From assembly GCA_033558025.1 (NCBI GenBank), contig JAUCEF010000012.1, positions 2,976,001 to 3,040,000 of the forward strand: 64,000 nucleotides of DNA. The letters are read 5' to 3'. Shown here piece by piece: positions 34,785 through 45,851 of this stretch. Each line of letters opens with the position of its first letter. Positions within the stretch are counted from its first letter, which is position 1. The notes under the pieces were generated by a model that was not told the origin of the DNA, ran no database searches, and saw only the letters and a program-made list of their open reading frames with translations. A program made the translations under genes and the position numbers. The DNA comes from Phytophthora sp. 'mugwort' (Eukaryota; Oomycota; Peronosporomycetes; Peronosporales; Peronosporaceae).

Positions 34785-37700
34785 TCACCAGGGTTCCAGA
34801 CACGGAACGCCTGTCATCAAGGTTGCCGCCCAATCAGCATCCGTGGACACATCAGCTGTGACGCCACCGGGATCGCCTTCATATACGATTCCGCACTCGC
34901 GGGTCGCCGTCAAGTACCGGAGAATGCGAATGGCTGCTTTCCATTGTTGTAGACCAGGATCCTCGAGAAAGCGTGAAAAAAAGGTTGCGTCACGACCTAC
35001 ACAGTGTCTGGTCGCGTGCAAGTTGTGATATACATCAGGCACCCTATCAGGGAACAATATGGTATTGGCTGCATCTCAGCACGTTCCCCATCAGTTGTTG
35101 ACGACATCATCTTCGACGACTTCACGTTAAACGCACATGAGTTGTCCACCCCTTTTGCGTTCTGTTGGTGGAAGCTTTGCATAACGTCATAGACGTACCG
35201 GGTTTGCTTGATCACAAGCGTTCAAGCGGCTTTGGCGTGGCCAATCTCCGCCCCCAAGTTAAACTTCGCATATCCGAGCTCCTCCATCTAGAAGGCGTTC
35301 TTCAGGGCGTGCTTGACTTCACGGACCTCCTCGCGGATCTTCGCCGCAAATATCATGTTATCCATATACAGACATACGTGCATGTAGCCGTTCCAGCTAC
35401 TCTTAACATAGACGCCTTAGTCCGCGCCAAGCTCTTGAAGCTGCTCCGAATGAAAACACCGTGAGTGATCTTGTTCCATGCACGTGCAGCCTGCTTCACG
35501 CCGTTAATCACTTTTTTTGATCTGACATACTTGATTGCGAGCGTTTCCAATACCACCCGATATCTCCATGTAGACACAGTCCTGCAAGTCATTGTTCATG
35601 AACCCTGTTATTTGTCGTGCTGGTCCATCTCGTATGCGCCCCCAACGATCACAGCCAGCACCACTCGAATCGGGTTCATATTCCCGACAGGAGAGTAAGT
35701 CTCAAAGAAGTCAACGCCGACCTTGGTTTGACCCCCCCGCAACCAACCGTGCTTTGTAGTGGATCACTCGGTCGTGCTTGCCACGTTTCTTAGCAAATAC
35801 CCAACGGCATCCAATAGAACGGGTAGCTGTTCTACGTGGAACGAGGATTCACGTACCGTTCTAGCATGAGAAAGCCCCGCCTTCATGACCTGGCGCCGTT
35901 CTGCTGCCTCTCCACTAGCAATAGCTTCTGCGTGAGTATTTGGTGTGTCTGGAACGCCGTCGATAATTGCAACATATGCCGGTACCGATTGAGCGATCAA
36001 GCTGTCTTCGTCAACCCGAGCACGCTCCGGAGATGGGGGGGGGCGTCACTCTCTCCTCTTGACCTGCATCCACGCCCCTCCAACAGAAATACCGGTTCTC
36101 GCGGCCGTCTTGGGTGTTCTGCCTCAGAATGAAATACCAAGCGTTCCTCCTGGAAAACCTGCGGTGGAGGAACGTACTCCATCAACTCCGACCCCGTTGC
36201 AGCTCTGAGTTCCGGTGGAGTAAGTCACGTCACGTGCTCTTCCACCTCGACGTCCAGGCCAGGCTCACCAACAGCTTCCATCGGTCATCCACGACAGTTT
36301 GTCGTTACACTCTCGATGGTGCCACCACCTCATCCGCGTCCTTCGTGACACGGGTGACCAGTCCTTGTTCTGGCACGTGCGTGTCTTTTATACCTTCAAC
36401 TTCACGCTCGTCCAACCACATCAACCGTGTCACCTTCACCTTGGAGGCGTCTATATCGAATACACGGCACCCTTTGACATTCTCTGCGTAGGCGAGCAGC
36501 ATACACCTGAAGCTCTGGGGTCTACCAGCGTCCCCTTTGCGCCATCGATATGAGCGTACCCGGCGACCCGAAAACACGCAGGTTATCCAGTCGAGGCTTT
36601 TCCTTGAAGCTCAACTCGTACGGTGTTGCGTCCGAGTTCGCAGTATGGAACGGTAGATCCGGAATAGCGATGTCCTAACCGTTACTGCTCACCATTCCGT
36701 TGGGGCGCCTTTGTAGTGTATCCTGTTCCATCACGTTTCCATAATCGTTCGATCCTGGTTCCGCGATACCGTTCAGATGTGGGCTGTACGGAACCGTCCG
36801 TAGGTGGATAATGTCGTTCCGATGACAGATGTCAGCTACCGCCTTATTATGAGTTCTGTCCGAACGCTTATACTTCGCGCGTCCCCCCCTATAATTTTCA
36901 TAGTACGCATTGAAATATTTCAGCTTGTCGGCCACCTCACTCTTGTTCTTCAGTAAATAGGTCGTAATAAAAAATGTATCGCGAGTAGTCGTCCACAACG
37001 TCAAAACATACTTGGCTCGCCCTTTAAAAGGTGTTCGCATAGGTCCCGTCACATCTGTGTTCACCCGTTTCAGCACACGTTGGATGTCTTCGTCAGCGAC
37101 CGTGTAGGGAACGTCGATACCGACTGCTTGCCCTTCATGCAGCCACCAAATAAAATCTCAACACCTTGTTCCACCGATAGTACGCCGTTCGTGGCGTACT
37201 GAGTGTTGGTCAAAGCGTGGGTAACCCAGGCGAGCGTGCCATAGCTCTCACTCACTGCCAGCACCCGAGTACTACAAAACAGTGCCGCGCTTTGCTCACA
37301 GTCGTGTAAAAACGCCTTGCCCACCTTCTTTCCCATAGCAGCGTCGCTGCTCTTTTCCCATATGACACATGAGGAACGTTGGAACTCGACACTCATACCG
37401 CGTTCCACCAGCTTCATGACTGGCAGCAATCACCTGTCAAGCGCCAGAATATACAGCACCTCTACCGTATTGATGCAATTGTCCTCATGGCCAGTCAGCT
37501 TCACCGTCCCTCGACCGATAACGCAATCATGGGGAGTCATATAACGCTAGCAGTGGGGAGCCACGTGCGATGTCGCACCATTATCGATCAGCCACCCAGC
37601 GAGGCGTTCTTCAACCACAGCGGACACAGCGCCGTCGTCTCCGTCGCCATTCCTGGTCGTATAGCCCCGCTTCATGTGTCCAAGCTGATTGCACTTGCCC

Positions 37701-38351
37701 TCAAACCCACATGTCCTTCGTGGGCCGTTTCCCTTTTGACCGATGCCCCGGGCGCCCTTGAACCATCCAGCGTACCATTGGCCCGGCACGCCTTCTTCGT
37801 ACTAGTCTCTTCCTTCGCCATCCTTTCAAACCCCTTCAAACGTTTCTTATTCGCCTCGTTTAGCGTCACATCCTTTGCATTCTCCATGCTCCAAGACATA
37901 AGCTCGTATTCTGATGGAATATATCTCAGCTAGACCAATAAGTGCCTAGACTCGTCTAAGGGCTCGCCTAGCGTCTTCAAACCGACGATGAGCTCGTCGA
38001 ACGCACCGGGATGCTTTGGCATCGAGGAGCCGTCCTCCATCTCGAACTCGTAGGCGACGTGTCAGCGCGGCACGTTTGTGCAGAGTGACCCGATTGTAGA
38101 ATTCCCCACGCCTGCATAGCTAGCATCGCGGAACGGATCTTCGTCCGGTGTTGTAGTTCCACACCTTGAGCAATAATCCCGAGCGTCTTCGCGCCGCTAA
38201 CGAGCCACGCCTCCATGATCTCGGTCTCGGGCTTCACGACCTCCGCATGCGCTAGCATTCCCTTCCGAGCCAGCGTCATGCACATGTTGTACTCCCAGTG
38301 AAAATAGTTTTTTTCACTACCTAGGAAGGTTTCGACTCGTTTGGTCGTCAT
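34785..38351 (-). pseudogene. Decayed Ty1/copia polyprotein
   Basis: Read on the minus strand the order is that of copia. Gag lies at 38351-37980 (FLGSEKNYFHWEYNMCMTL) with a downstream gag block (NAKDVTLNEANKKRLKGF, about 37870). A zinc-knuckle remnant and the protease site WLIDNGATSHV are at about 37600-37550. Pre-integrase is at 37429-37070, and the integrase core at 37076-36675 has DVTGPM and TVPYSPHLNGIAE. The reverse-transcriptase part is heavily decayed (36000-35350). RNase H at 35057-34785 has KAAIRILRYLTATRECGIVY and STDADWA. Frameshifts occur in every domain. LTRs were not identified. Confidence 0.82.
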
Positions 38352-38988
38352 GTCTTGAGCATTCCGATGGAGCGTTCCAGGTCAGGTAATTGCTGCGCTT
38401 GTTAACGTGGTGTCGTTGATGTGTTGCTTGAAGCAATGCCGAAGTGAGTAGATTATAATGGTTCAACCTGTCCTTTACCTCTCCCTAAAAATGTCTACTC
38501 CCAGTTGTCGCCCTTCTTATCTTCTTGTGCGCGCTTGTGCAAATACCGGCTTTGGGTCCTCCGAACCACCCAAGAGTGATCAACCAATCCGGGAACGGTT
38601 CGACCCGAACCATTCCCGCGATCCATATATTAGTGAACCTTGTAGAGCAGTGCACTTCAACAGGTACATTAATCCCTCTCAATAAGCGAACCTTATAGTT
38701 TACGTGCCCTTGCATATCTACTCAAATTCATGGTTACAATGAGTCATTCATTATTGTCATTTCGAATGTACTGTATGGATACGTCTTTTAAACCTGGAAA
38801 ATGCAAAACAAAGAGTTCAGGTTCTTGGGAGTTTGGTCTAGGGTAGGAGTCTGCATGTTATCCCAGAACTCAGTATATAGGCATGCTATAGTGAGAACAC
38901 AGCGACTTCCTTTGCGAAACAAAGTCCAAGACCGCGCGATGACATCGGTCCGCGCGAGGACTAGGGGTACAGGGAGATGGGTAACATC
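38352..38988. other. Flank of the copia relic with half of a small repeat
   Basis: No gene. About 38783-38846 is the reverse complement of a segment at about 48881-48940; shared words include ACCTGGAAAAT and GTTTGGTCTAGG. Confidence 0.45.
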
Positions 38989-39105
38989 GTAAGTTTAAAT
39001 CAAAACGTGACGTGGCGTGAGTTGGTGCAAGCAGCCTCTGTCTAAAATTAGGCACGCGTTGCTGCGCCCAACTCGCCGCGTCACATTTTTTTACTTTAAG
39101 TTTAC
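38989..39105. repeat. 117-bp imperfect hairpin element
   Basis: The left arm (38989-39035) contains CGTGACGTGGCGTGAGTTGG, and the right arm (39059-39105) contains its imperfect complement CCAACTCGCCGCGTCACA. The outer ends match as GTAAGTTTAAA / TTTAAGTTTAC. A 23-base loop separates the arms. It looks like a MITE or foldback element. Confidence 0.7.
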
Positions 39106-39236
39106 GTTTTAAATTGAATGTCTCACATCACCATTTACCCCTAGCCCTTTCGAGGATCGATGGCATCGAGGTCTTGGGTTGCTTCGCAAAGGCAGTCGCT
39201 GCGCTCTTGCAAGAATATATACTATGTTCGGCCCGC

Positions 39237-39350
39237 TACAGTGCTCGGCTCGCTGGAAAGCTCGGCGCATGACCCGCCTCTGCAAATACCGCGCGGCTTT
39301 GATTCGCGGGCACCCCGCGCGGGTTTGTTGTGGCTATACGCGCGCTCGCA
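39237..39350 (+). repeat. GC-rich dispersed repeat, copy 2
   Basis: Second copy of the repeat at 25290-25396, in the same orientation and about 85-90 percent alike by eye. The flanks are unrelated. Confidence 0.75.
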
Positions 39351-39850
39351 AACGCTCTCCCCCGATGGTCGTTTATGTGACTTTCACTCTCACCTTTTTC
39401 AGTTGGGCACAGCACTCGCTCTCATAAAATTATACATGTAGCAGATCACTGGCACCCAAATCATGGTCCACCTCAAGGCTGTGGTGAACCGGTACATGAC
39501 ATTAGGACGTACGGCGGACGAGGATATATCCACCGGACGGGATAAGATTACTCGATTTGCCGTTTTGTCTTAATGTAATCAGTCGAGGACGGGTGTCATG
39601 GCCCTCAAATCCACAAAAATGGAGGAGTCGACAGGAATCGTATTGCCCTGCCTCACCCCTAAAACCCGTCCCTATAGGGCCGCGCAGACGTGACCATGCT
39701 TGGTCCTGGGTTTAAGTCCGCGTGCTATGCACACGGATCTTAAACCACAGGCGTTGTTCGGCATACCAAGCGAGTTAGTTTTTCGCCCTTCTGTATAGCC
39801 TAACCCTAGCAGTAAGATGAAAGGACAAACAACCGATTCGGTACTGTTAA
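39351..39850. other. Anonymous DNA with a small stem-loop
   Basis: No coding frame of note. About 39710-39755 forms an imperfect stem (GTTTAAGTCCGCGTG paired with CACACGGATCTTAAAC). I considered a tRNA or SINE promoter here and did not find a convincing one. Confidence 0.35.
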
Positions 39851-42800
39851 GTGGCCTTCTATTTGAGCTTATCTCACTGACCTATAGAAGCCTTATATGC
39901 AGAAAGACGTGTCTGAATGTCAGCCGTCTGTAGGTAAGTTTGTTGCTTTTGCATTAAGGGTGTTGAGTCTGCAATAATTTTTCTTGTCGTGGGGTTGGGG
40001 ATCGAAGCTCCTCCGTTGCTCTGTGTGTAATAGATGATCGTGACTCTTGTTTTTGCCAGTAGCTCGCGGCTCGGACCGCGATTCCAGCTGGCTTACCACA
40101 TTGTACGGAGTATAACGAGTTGAGGTTCTGGGAGAGTGTGGCTGCTGACCCGGTTGCTTGGTCATTCTTCTTGAGCTGCTGGAGCTGCTGTTGCAGTTTT
40201 TTGTTAAGACTGTCAATCCAGAGGTAGGTCGAGCCCCGGTAGTCATCGCTACGAGTTCTGTCACCCCGTGGCTCAGCGTTCTAGCCTTGTCATCCATACC
40301 AGTGATTTTAAGTCCCATATAGAAACTTCCAGCTTTCTTGGACTTCCATTGATGATCCGCCGTCTGGTGGTAGAGAACCCACCCTCCCGTTATAACGTTG
40401 TCTGTACTTGTGTAAGTGCTGAAATGAATATTCCAGACTTTCGAGGTCAGGCATCGTCATCTTCGTTCAGTGTCATCGTGATGCTGTTGCAGATGGCGAG
40501 GCACCTGCCTTGAATCTGCTTAGTCCGTTGCTATTCCTACGTACTGGCAATCGCTTTTGCTTGATGTGACCCTGTAGCCATAATGACCGCTCGTGTATCT
40601 CTGTTGTCTGTTAGTGTATTCTTGAATAACGCGTCGTTGCGGAGTCTCCAAAGTAATGCTGGCGTCACTGTTGACCCTACCCTCCACAAAAGCTTCATTG
40701 CATCGGTGTGGTACGCGGTCCAACGACCGATGCATTGTTGTGCTTTAGCCAGAAACGCTGTCTGAATTGGTGGTGTGGTTCGTACCGCAGCTGCAATTCG
40801 AAGTTCTTTGTTTTGATCTGGTTCAATCGGCCTTCCCATCCATTTGTTAATCCATGTCATCCAGGCCTCCTCTGTTTTTTTTTTTGCATCCCCAGACGAT
40901 ACGGTCGATGGTTTCCGTGAGGCATGGGCAATCTGGATCCGGGCAGGCTTTGTTGTCTGGCCAGCCACTATGGCGTAAATCATGAGCTCCAATTGCTATC
41001 CTATACATTGTTCAGTTTTGAAAATCCGTGAAAAGTCCGTTGTTATCCCAGAGTTGGTTTGGGCTTTGCTGCTGCGCTGCTTGTTCCTAGGTTTATAAGG
41101 TCGCACTGTGGGTCATTTTTTTTCTAGGACCAGTTATAGTTGAGCTGATAGATGCCGTTTAAAGGTTCGTGAACTCTGCCGCCGTAAGGTTCTGACAACA
41201 CGTTTTGTCATAGTTCCTGCAGGTACCTTCCACGGGTAGAGCGTTGTGCTGGGACTTGTTACAAATGCAAGTCCTGCCGTACGCTCCTACGCTCTTGAAT
41301 GTCGTCTGTATGGCGAAAGTCTCGGTCTGGCCATGTGATTCTCCAGGTGACCCCATCATCGTTGCGAACATGGTGAAGAACCGCCGATTTTTCGGTTCAA
41401 TGCGGGTTGCTGCTATGGTTGGTTGGTCTCAGTCTTCTTGTGTCTCCCATTGTAGGCGATGCCACAGGGAAGGTAAACGCCATTGGTTTTGGTGGCTCCG
41501 TCTGTATTCCCCACAAGTTCCATGGTACACTTCTGAGGATGTTCTTGCTCCATCGCTGAATGTTTGCCGTGTGGCGAGCGCTTCGCCTTGCTGCTCTGCT
41601 GGGTGGCCGTATCAAGATGATGTGCTCTTGGGCGTCGTAGCTTTGTCTGCTGCCAAAAATAATCACGTCGCTGAGTCTGCATTGGTGGAGCTTTAGGTAG
41701 TCTTCACTTCGAAGGGGTTTGTCGTGTTTGTCTCTGACGTAGGCGTTGTTATCCCAAGGGGCTTGTGGGAGGAACCGGGCATACGGGTGGAGTTTCTGCC
41801 TCCATGGTGTGCCTGACGTCGAAAAATGCATCGTGTCTGTTGTTATCCAGGTACAAATATCCGTGCTATCTTCGCCATGTTGCTCTGGTCGACTGCTCCT
41901 GATTATGAGATTCGGTCATTTCACGTATTTGCGTGTGCGCTGTCCACAGTTCCAGTTTTCCCAGTCCATATGTGGATATGCTCGGTAATCCGTGTTTCTC
42001 CTGTAGCGCGCTTTCAACCATTTTCTCCGAGGTGCGCCTGAAGGAGCATCACAGTTTCGTTGTGGGCTGGCTTGAGTGAGCTGCTGCGTGTCAGGCTGCT
42101 GTATATATGTCATTTTGTGCATTAAGCCACCTTTCCGCCAGGTTAGCTTTGGTAGCCTTCAATGCCCGATTGATAGCTTGTAGTCCTAATCCACCGTCTT
42201 TCACTGGAGTGTTTGCTAGTGCTGGATTTAATTTGTGCGAGCACGTTCCTGTTCCAGTTTTCGCCTTCCAAACAAATTGCTTCTGTAGGTTCGCTAATTT
42301 CTTGATGACAGCTCTGGGTGGTACGAATTGTTGCCTGTGTAAAATATTCCAGGTAGGCAACCATGTTGAATAGCAGTACTCGCTGAGCGATTGAGTTGCC
42401 ACTAGTGGTTGCATCCGCAGACGGCGCTGTGTTTTCTTGATCCGGATTTTCCAGTTTTCTGCTATCGCTTGATTATTTCCAACCCAGTAGCCGAGTTGGC
42501 TGCTGGTGTCTCCTGAGGAATGAACTGGATATCCATGCCATCGCGTTGGCGTCCCCAGCGTGTTGAGTCGGATGATCACGCTTTTGCTAGGTTGGTTCCG
42601 AAGTCCTGATAGGTCTCCAAATTGGTCCAGAATCGTCGTTACTGTGTCAAGTTCGTTGGGTGAGCTGAGGAAAACTGTGCTATCGTCTACAAAAGCCGAG
42701 AATTTGTGTCGCTTCTCCCGACTCCCAGGAACCAGAATACCTTGTAGTCGAGGGTGTCTGTTAATAGCTTGTCCGAGCGTATCGACGGCTAGGATAAAGA

Positions 42801-43464
42801 GCAATGAGGCCAGTGGGCAGCCCTGCCGGATCCCTGAGTTCACTGCCCAGTCCTGCGATGTTTACCGTTTACTAGGAATCTTGCTTTTGTTCCTGTGTGG
42901 AGCGTTTGGATGACCTTAAGGAATTTCGCCGAGAAGCCATATCGCCGTAATAATTACTGCATGACATTTCTGGCCAGAGTATCGTATGCCTTGCGCAGAT
43001 CAAGGCAGAACACCATGGCTGATTCCACCCAAGACATCGAAGGGTCTGCTCTGCTTTCTGCCAGAATGGTTTTCAGGATTGTTATCGTTTTGCCAATGCT
43101 GCGTCCACGGACGAATCTTGTTGGGCATGGCTGATCAACTTCGGTAAGTATTGGTGGAGTCTGTCTGATAGGATTCTTCCAAAAACTTTGTATGCCGTGT
43201 TCAACAGTGCAATAGGGCGACAGTCCATGGCGTTCGTTGAATCTCCTTTTTTTCTCAATGGGATTACTGTGGCTTGCAGAAAGGTCTCCGGTACTCCTTG
43301 TCCGTTCAAATGGCGTTGGATAGGTGCGTGAATCCCGGCGCAAGCTGTGCTGCAAAGTCTTTGTAGAAAAACTATCGATTTGGTACCGGAGGAGCTTCAT
43401 TTTAATATCGGGCAAACCGGATTTCCTAAATTTTGATACCAATATCCGGTGGATATGTACGTAC
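39851..43464 (-). mobile_element. L1-like non-LTR retrotransposon (LINE 1), 5'-truncated
   Basis: The minus strand encodes reverse transcriptase in several frames: RPIALLNTAYKVFGRILSDR (about 43200), FCLDLRKAYDTL (about 42980), then SGIRQGCPLASLLFIL and AFVDDSTVFLSS in the long frame 42843-42091. FVDD is the polymerase active site. A zf-RVT type CPDPDCPC segment lies at about 40940. The endonuclease is missing: the element stops at 43464, exactly at the tip of the PG4 palindrome arm. The 3' end near GTGGCCTTCTATTT (39851) is shared with LINE 2. Frameshifts make it inactive. Confidence 0.8.
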
Positions 43465-43817
43465 GGCTAGTCTTCAGCTTTCGTCCGCAACACCTGGTTT
43501 TGATGCACGATATCTGTACTGATCTTGCTCGCTCGAGCATGAGCCAAATGCACCATGAAGTTGCTGTGTCGCATCGCGTTCGTGCGGTCGGAACGTCCAC
43601 ATGATGTGCTGCGGTTGGCTCAAAAACTATAGAAAGCGAGCCGTGCCGCAAAGCTGAATGCCAGCCAGTCAGAAGTTAAGCTACGTGCACCATTTGTATC
43701 GGTAGCAACAACATCACGGACCACTATTTGTTGTTAAGTGTATCACTGCTCTACGTTACTCTCAAGCTTAACCACACACAAATATAGGGGCTCTTAGAGA
43801 AGAACTGGTACGGTTTT

Positions 43818-44903
43818 CTAGCAGCTGATGCCATTCGGTTGACCCTTGCAGACGCCCTTCGCGCCGGAAACAGTGATACCCGAAAACTTCCAGTTTGACA
43901 CCGTCTTCGGGTTCACTACAATGTCGTAGATGTTTTTGGCCGAGCCAGTCAGACCTTCCACAGTAATATCTTTGATGATCACCTGACTGGTCGGTGCATC
44001 CGTGTAGGCACCCTTTGACCGGCTGTAGTCGGAGTGGATTGCAATGGCGTTGTCTACGTTTTCCAGCTTGTTGTTCCGGTATTTGACGTCCGTGATTAAC
44101 CCCTTCAAACCGATGATGGTCTTGATACGAAGACCATTGTCGCTGTTAACGATGGTGTTACCCTGGACGGTGAGACCCTGGACGGTAGTGGACTGATCGA
44201 CAGCAGGACCACCAAGCGAACCGATGGAGATACCGTGGCTGCCACTGCAGTAGTTGTTCGTGAAAAACGTGTTGGTGCTGGACTGCATGGCCAGACAGTC
44301 GTCCTGGTTGTAGATCTTATTACCCGTAATGGTCACGTGGTCGTTCTTGGTCAGGCCAAACCCGTCCGTGTTCTTAGCAATGCCGTTACCAGAGCTGGAG
44401 TCGAGCGTGAGACCACTGACAGTTGTATCCCTACATGTGACGAGGCTGAATGTACGGAAAGGGGAATTCTTTAGAGTAAACCCCGAGACTGTGGAACCGA
44501 CGACGTTTTGCAGCTTGAAGAAGACCGGGCGAGTAATCGAAGTACCATACTTCCAGTACCATGCGCCCTGACCGTCTAGTATGCCAGATCCTTTGACAGT
44601 TAGAGAGGTTCCGCTCACCCGCACAAGAGGCCCTTCCCACTTGGCGGTGCCGAAAGTAGTGGTGCCGACGAACTCGATGGTAGCGCCAGACTTGGCCGCG
44701 CTTAAGTCCAATGGAACACCGGCTGGAACAGTTAGAGGCCCGACGATGACGGTGTTACACGATGAGATGTCGGTATGCGCCTTGTAGGTGCCAGTGAGTC
44801 TGCAGGGGCCACTAGCGTCCGCTTCCTGGCGCATCATGGGCAAGCCATTAACTGCAGCCTCCAGAAGTACACAAGCGGAAAGAACGATGGAGAAGAACTT
44901 CAT
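43818..44903 (-). CDS. PG4: secreted polygalacturonase (GH28), left palindrome copy
   Basis: A 361-residue protein starts at ATG 44903-44901; an upstream in-frame extension to 45083 is unlikely because it precedes the start-site element and the signal peptide. The signal peptide ends near AAVNG and is followed by LPMMRQEAD. GH28 motifs are Asp 180 in NTDGFG, the Asp pair 201-202, His 223 in GSHGISIGSLGG and RIK 259-261. Position 183, Asp in the other complete copies, is Gly here. That site is next to the catalytic Asp, so activity might be altered. The protein is identical to PG5. It is transcribed away from PG5, so the two are divergent around the palindrome centre. Confidence 0.93.
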   Translation of the reverse strand: MKFFSIVLSACVLLEAAVNGLPMMRQEADASGPCRLTGTYKAHTDISSCNTVIVGPLTVPAGVPLDLSAAKSGATIEFVGTTTFGTAKWEGPLVRVSGTSLTVKGSGILDGQGAWYWKYGTSITRPVFFKLQNVVGSTVSGFTLKNSPFRTFSLVTCRDTTVSGLTLDSSSGNGIAKNTDGFGLTKNDHVTITGNKIYNQDDCLAMQSSTNTFFTNNYCSGSHGISIGSLGGPAVDQSTTVQGLTVQGNTIVNSDNGLRIKTIIGLKGLITDVKYRNNKLENVDNAIAIHSDYSRSKGAYTDAPTSQVIIKDITVEGLTGSAKNIYDIVVNPKTVSNWKFSGITVSGAKGVCKGQPNGISC

Positions 44904-44950
44904 GGCGTAATGAAGACGTGCGATCCAGGGATTGTGCTGTGCTTTCACTG

Positions 44951-44966
44951 CAAATTGGAAAGTGAG
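44951..44966 (-). promoter_or_regulatory. Start-site element of PG4
   Basis: This is the mirror image of the element at 45789-45804. On the minus strand it reads CTCACTTTCCAATTTG, 48-63 bases before the ATG. Confidence 0.65.
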
Positions 44967-45284
44967 AAAAAAGTGAGTCACCTTCAGTGCGAGAGCTTGT
45001 CGTGGGCCACTGCGTACACTGGACCCGAGCGACTTAAATACGCACGGCATTGAGGTGTTGAAAGAGCATAAACGTAGTATCAAGGGTACATGCGCCTATT
45101 CTAAAGGCATGCGTGCTCGTTCATCGCATCGCGTAAATTGGGCGGCCAGTACTGCCCATCTAAATCACGAGTAAACCTGCGTCAAGACATGATAAAACTA
45201 CTGTACTTGTTGGTATGCACTTCAGTACGTTGATCGTCTAAACGTACAGACAAAAGAGGCCGACTAGAACAGGTGTTTTGGCCG

Positions 45285-45470
45285 CTGCGACACAACTCCT
45301 TCCGGAGCACCTACAAGTACTAGTATTTCCACGCGCAGTGCCAACCTCAGCCAGAATACCTCGTGCGCTGGAGTCCATTTCGATTAGGGTTCGCAAACCG
45401 ACGCACCACTGCAGCTGGGTTATAATACCTAGTATTAATACATGTAGGCAAAATTTTAATCACGAACGTT
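45285..45470. other. Spacer at the centre of the PG palindrome
   Basis: The 186 bases are not symmetric. They separate the two arms and lie about 0.4 kb from both PG start codons. No ORF or element is recognised. Confidence 0.8.
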
Positions 45471-45788
45471 CGGCCAAAACACCTGTTTTAGTCGCCCTCT
45501 TTTGTCTGTACGTTTAGACGATCAACGTACTGAAGTGCATACCAACAAGTACAGTAGTTTTATCATGTCTTGACGCAGGTTTACTCGTGATTTAGATGGG
45601 CAGTACTGGCCGCCCAATTTACGCGATGCGATGAACGAGCACGCATGCCTTTAGAATAGGCGCATGTACCCTTGATACTACGTTTATGCTCTTTCAACAC
45701 CTCAATGCCGTGCGTATTTAAGTCGCTCGGGTCCAGTGTACGCAGTGGCCCACGACAAGCTCTCGCACTGAAGGTGACTCACTTTTTT

Positions 45789-45804
45789 CTCACTTTCCAA
45801 TTTG
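45789..45804 (+). promoter_or_regulatory. Start-site element of PG5
   Basis: CTCACTTTCCAATTTG lies 48-63 bases before the PG5 ATG and fits the oomycete initiator plus flanking block. It is the same element as before PG2 and PG3. Confidence 0.65.
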
Positions 45805-45851
45805 CAGTGAAAGCACAGCACAATCCCTGGATCGCACGTCTTCATTACGCC

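Larger units (their letters stand above)
43465..45284 (-). repeat. Left arm of the PG palindrome
   Basis: This arm is the reverse complement of 45471-47290; every pair of positions sums to 90755. By eye only three differences were found (43635/47120, 45260/45495, 45267/45488). The arm holds PG4 with its promoter and 3' flank. The outer end abuts LINE 1. Confidence 0.95.

Noticed and set aside
39700..39760. tRNA gene or SINE with a B-box-like GGGTTTAAGTCC
   Set aside because: No cloverleaf arms or A box could be drawn. The words fit a simple stem-loop instead.
43818..45083. 421-residue versions of PG4/PG5 starting 60 codons upstream
   Set aside because: The extension would begin before the start-site element and bury the signal peptide. 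The ATG at the signal peptide fits the other copies.
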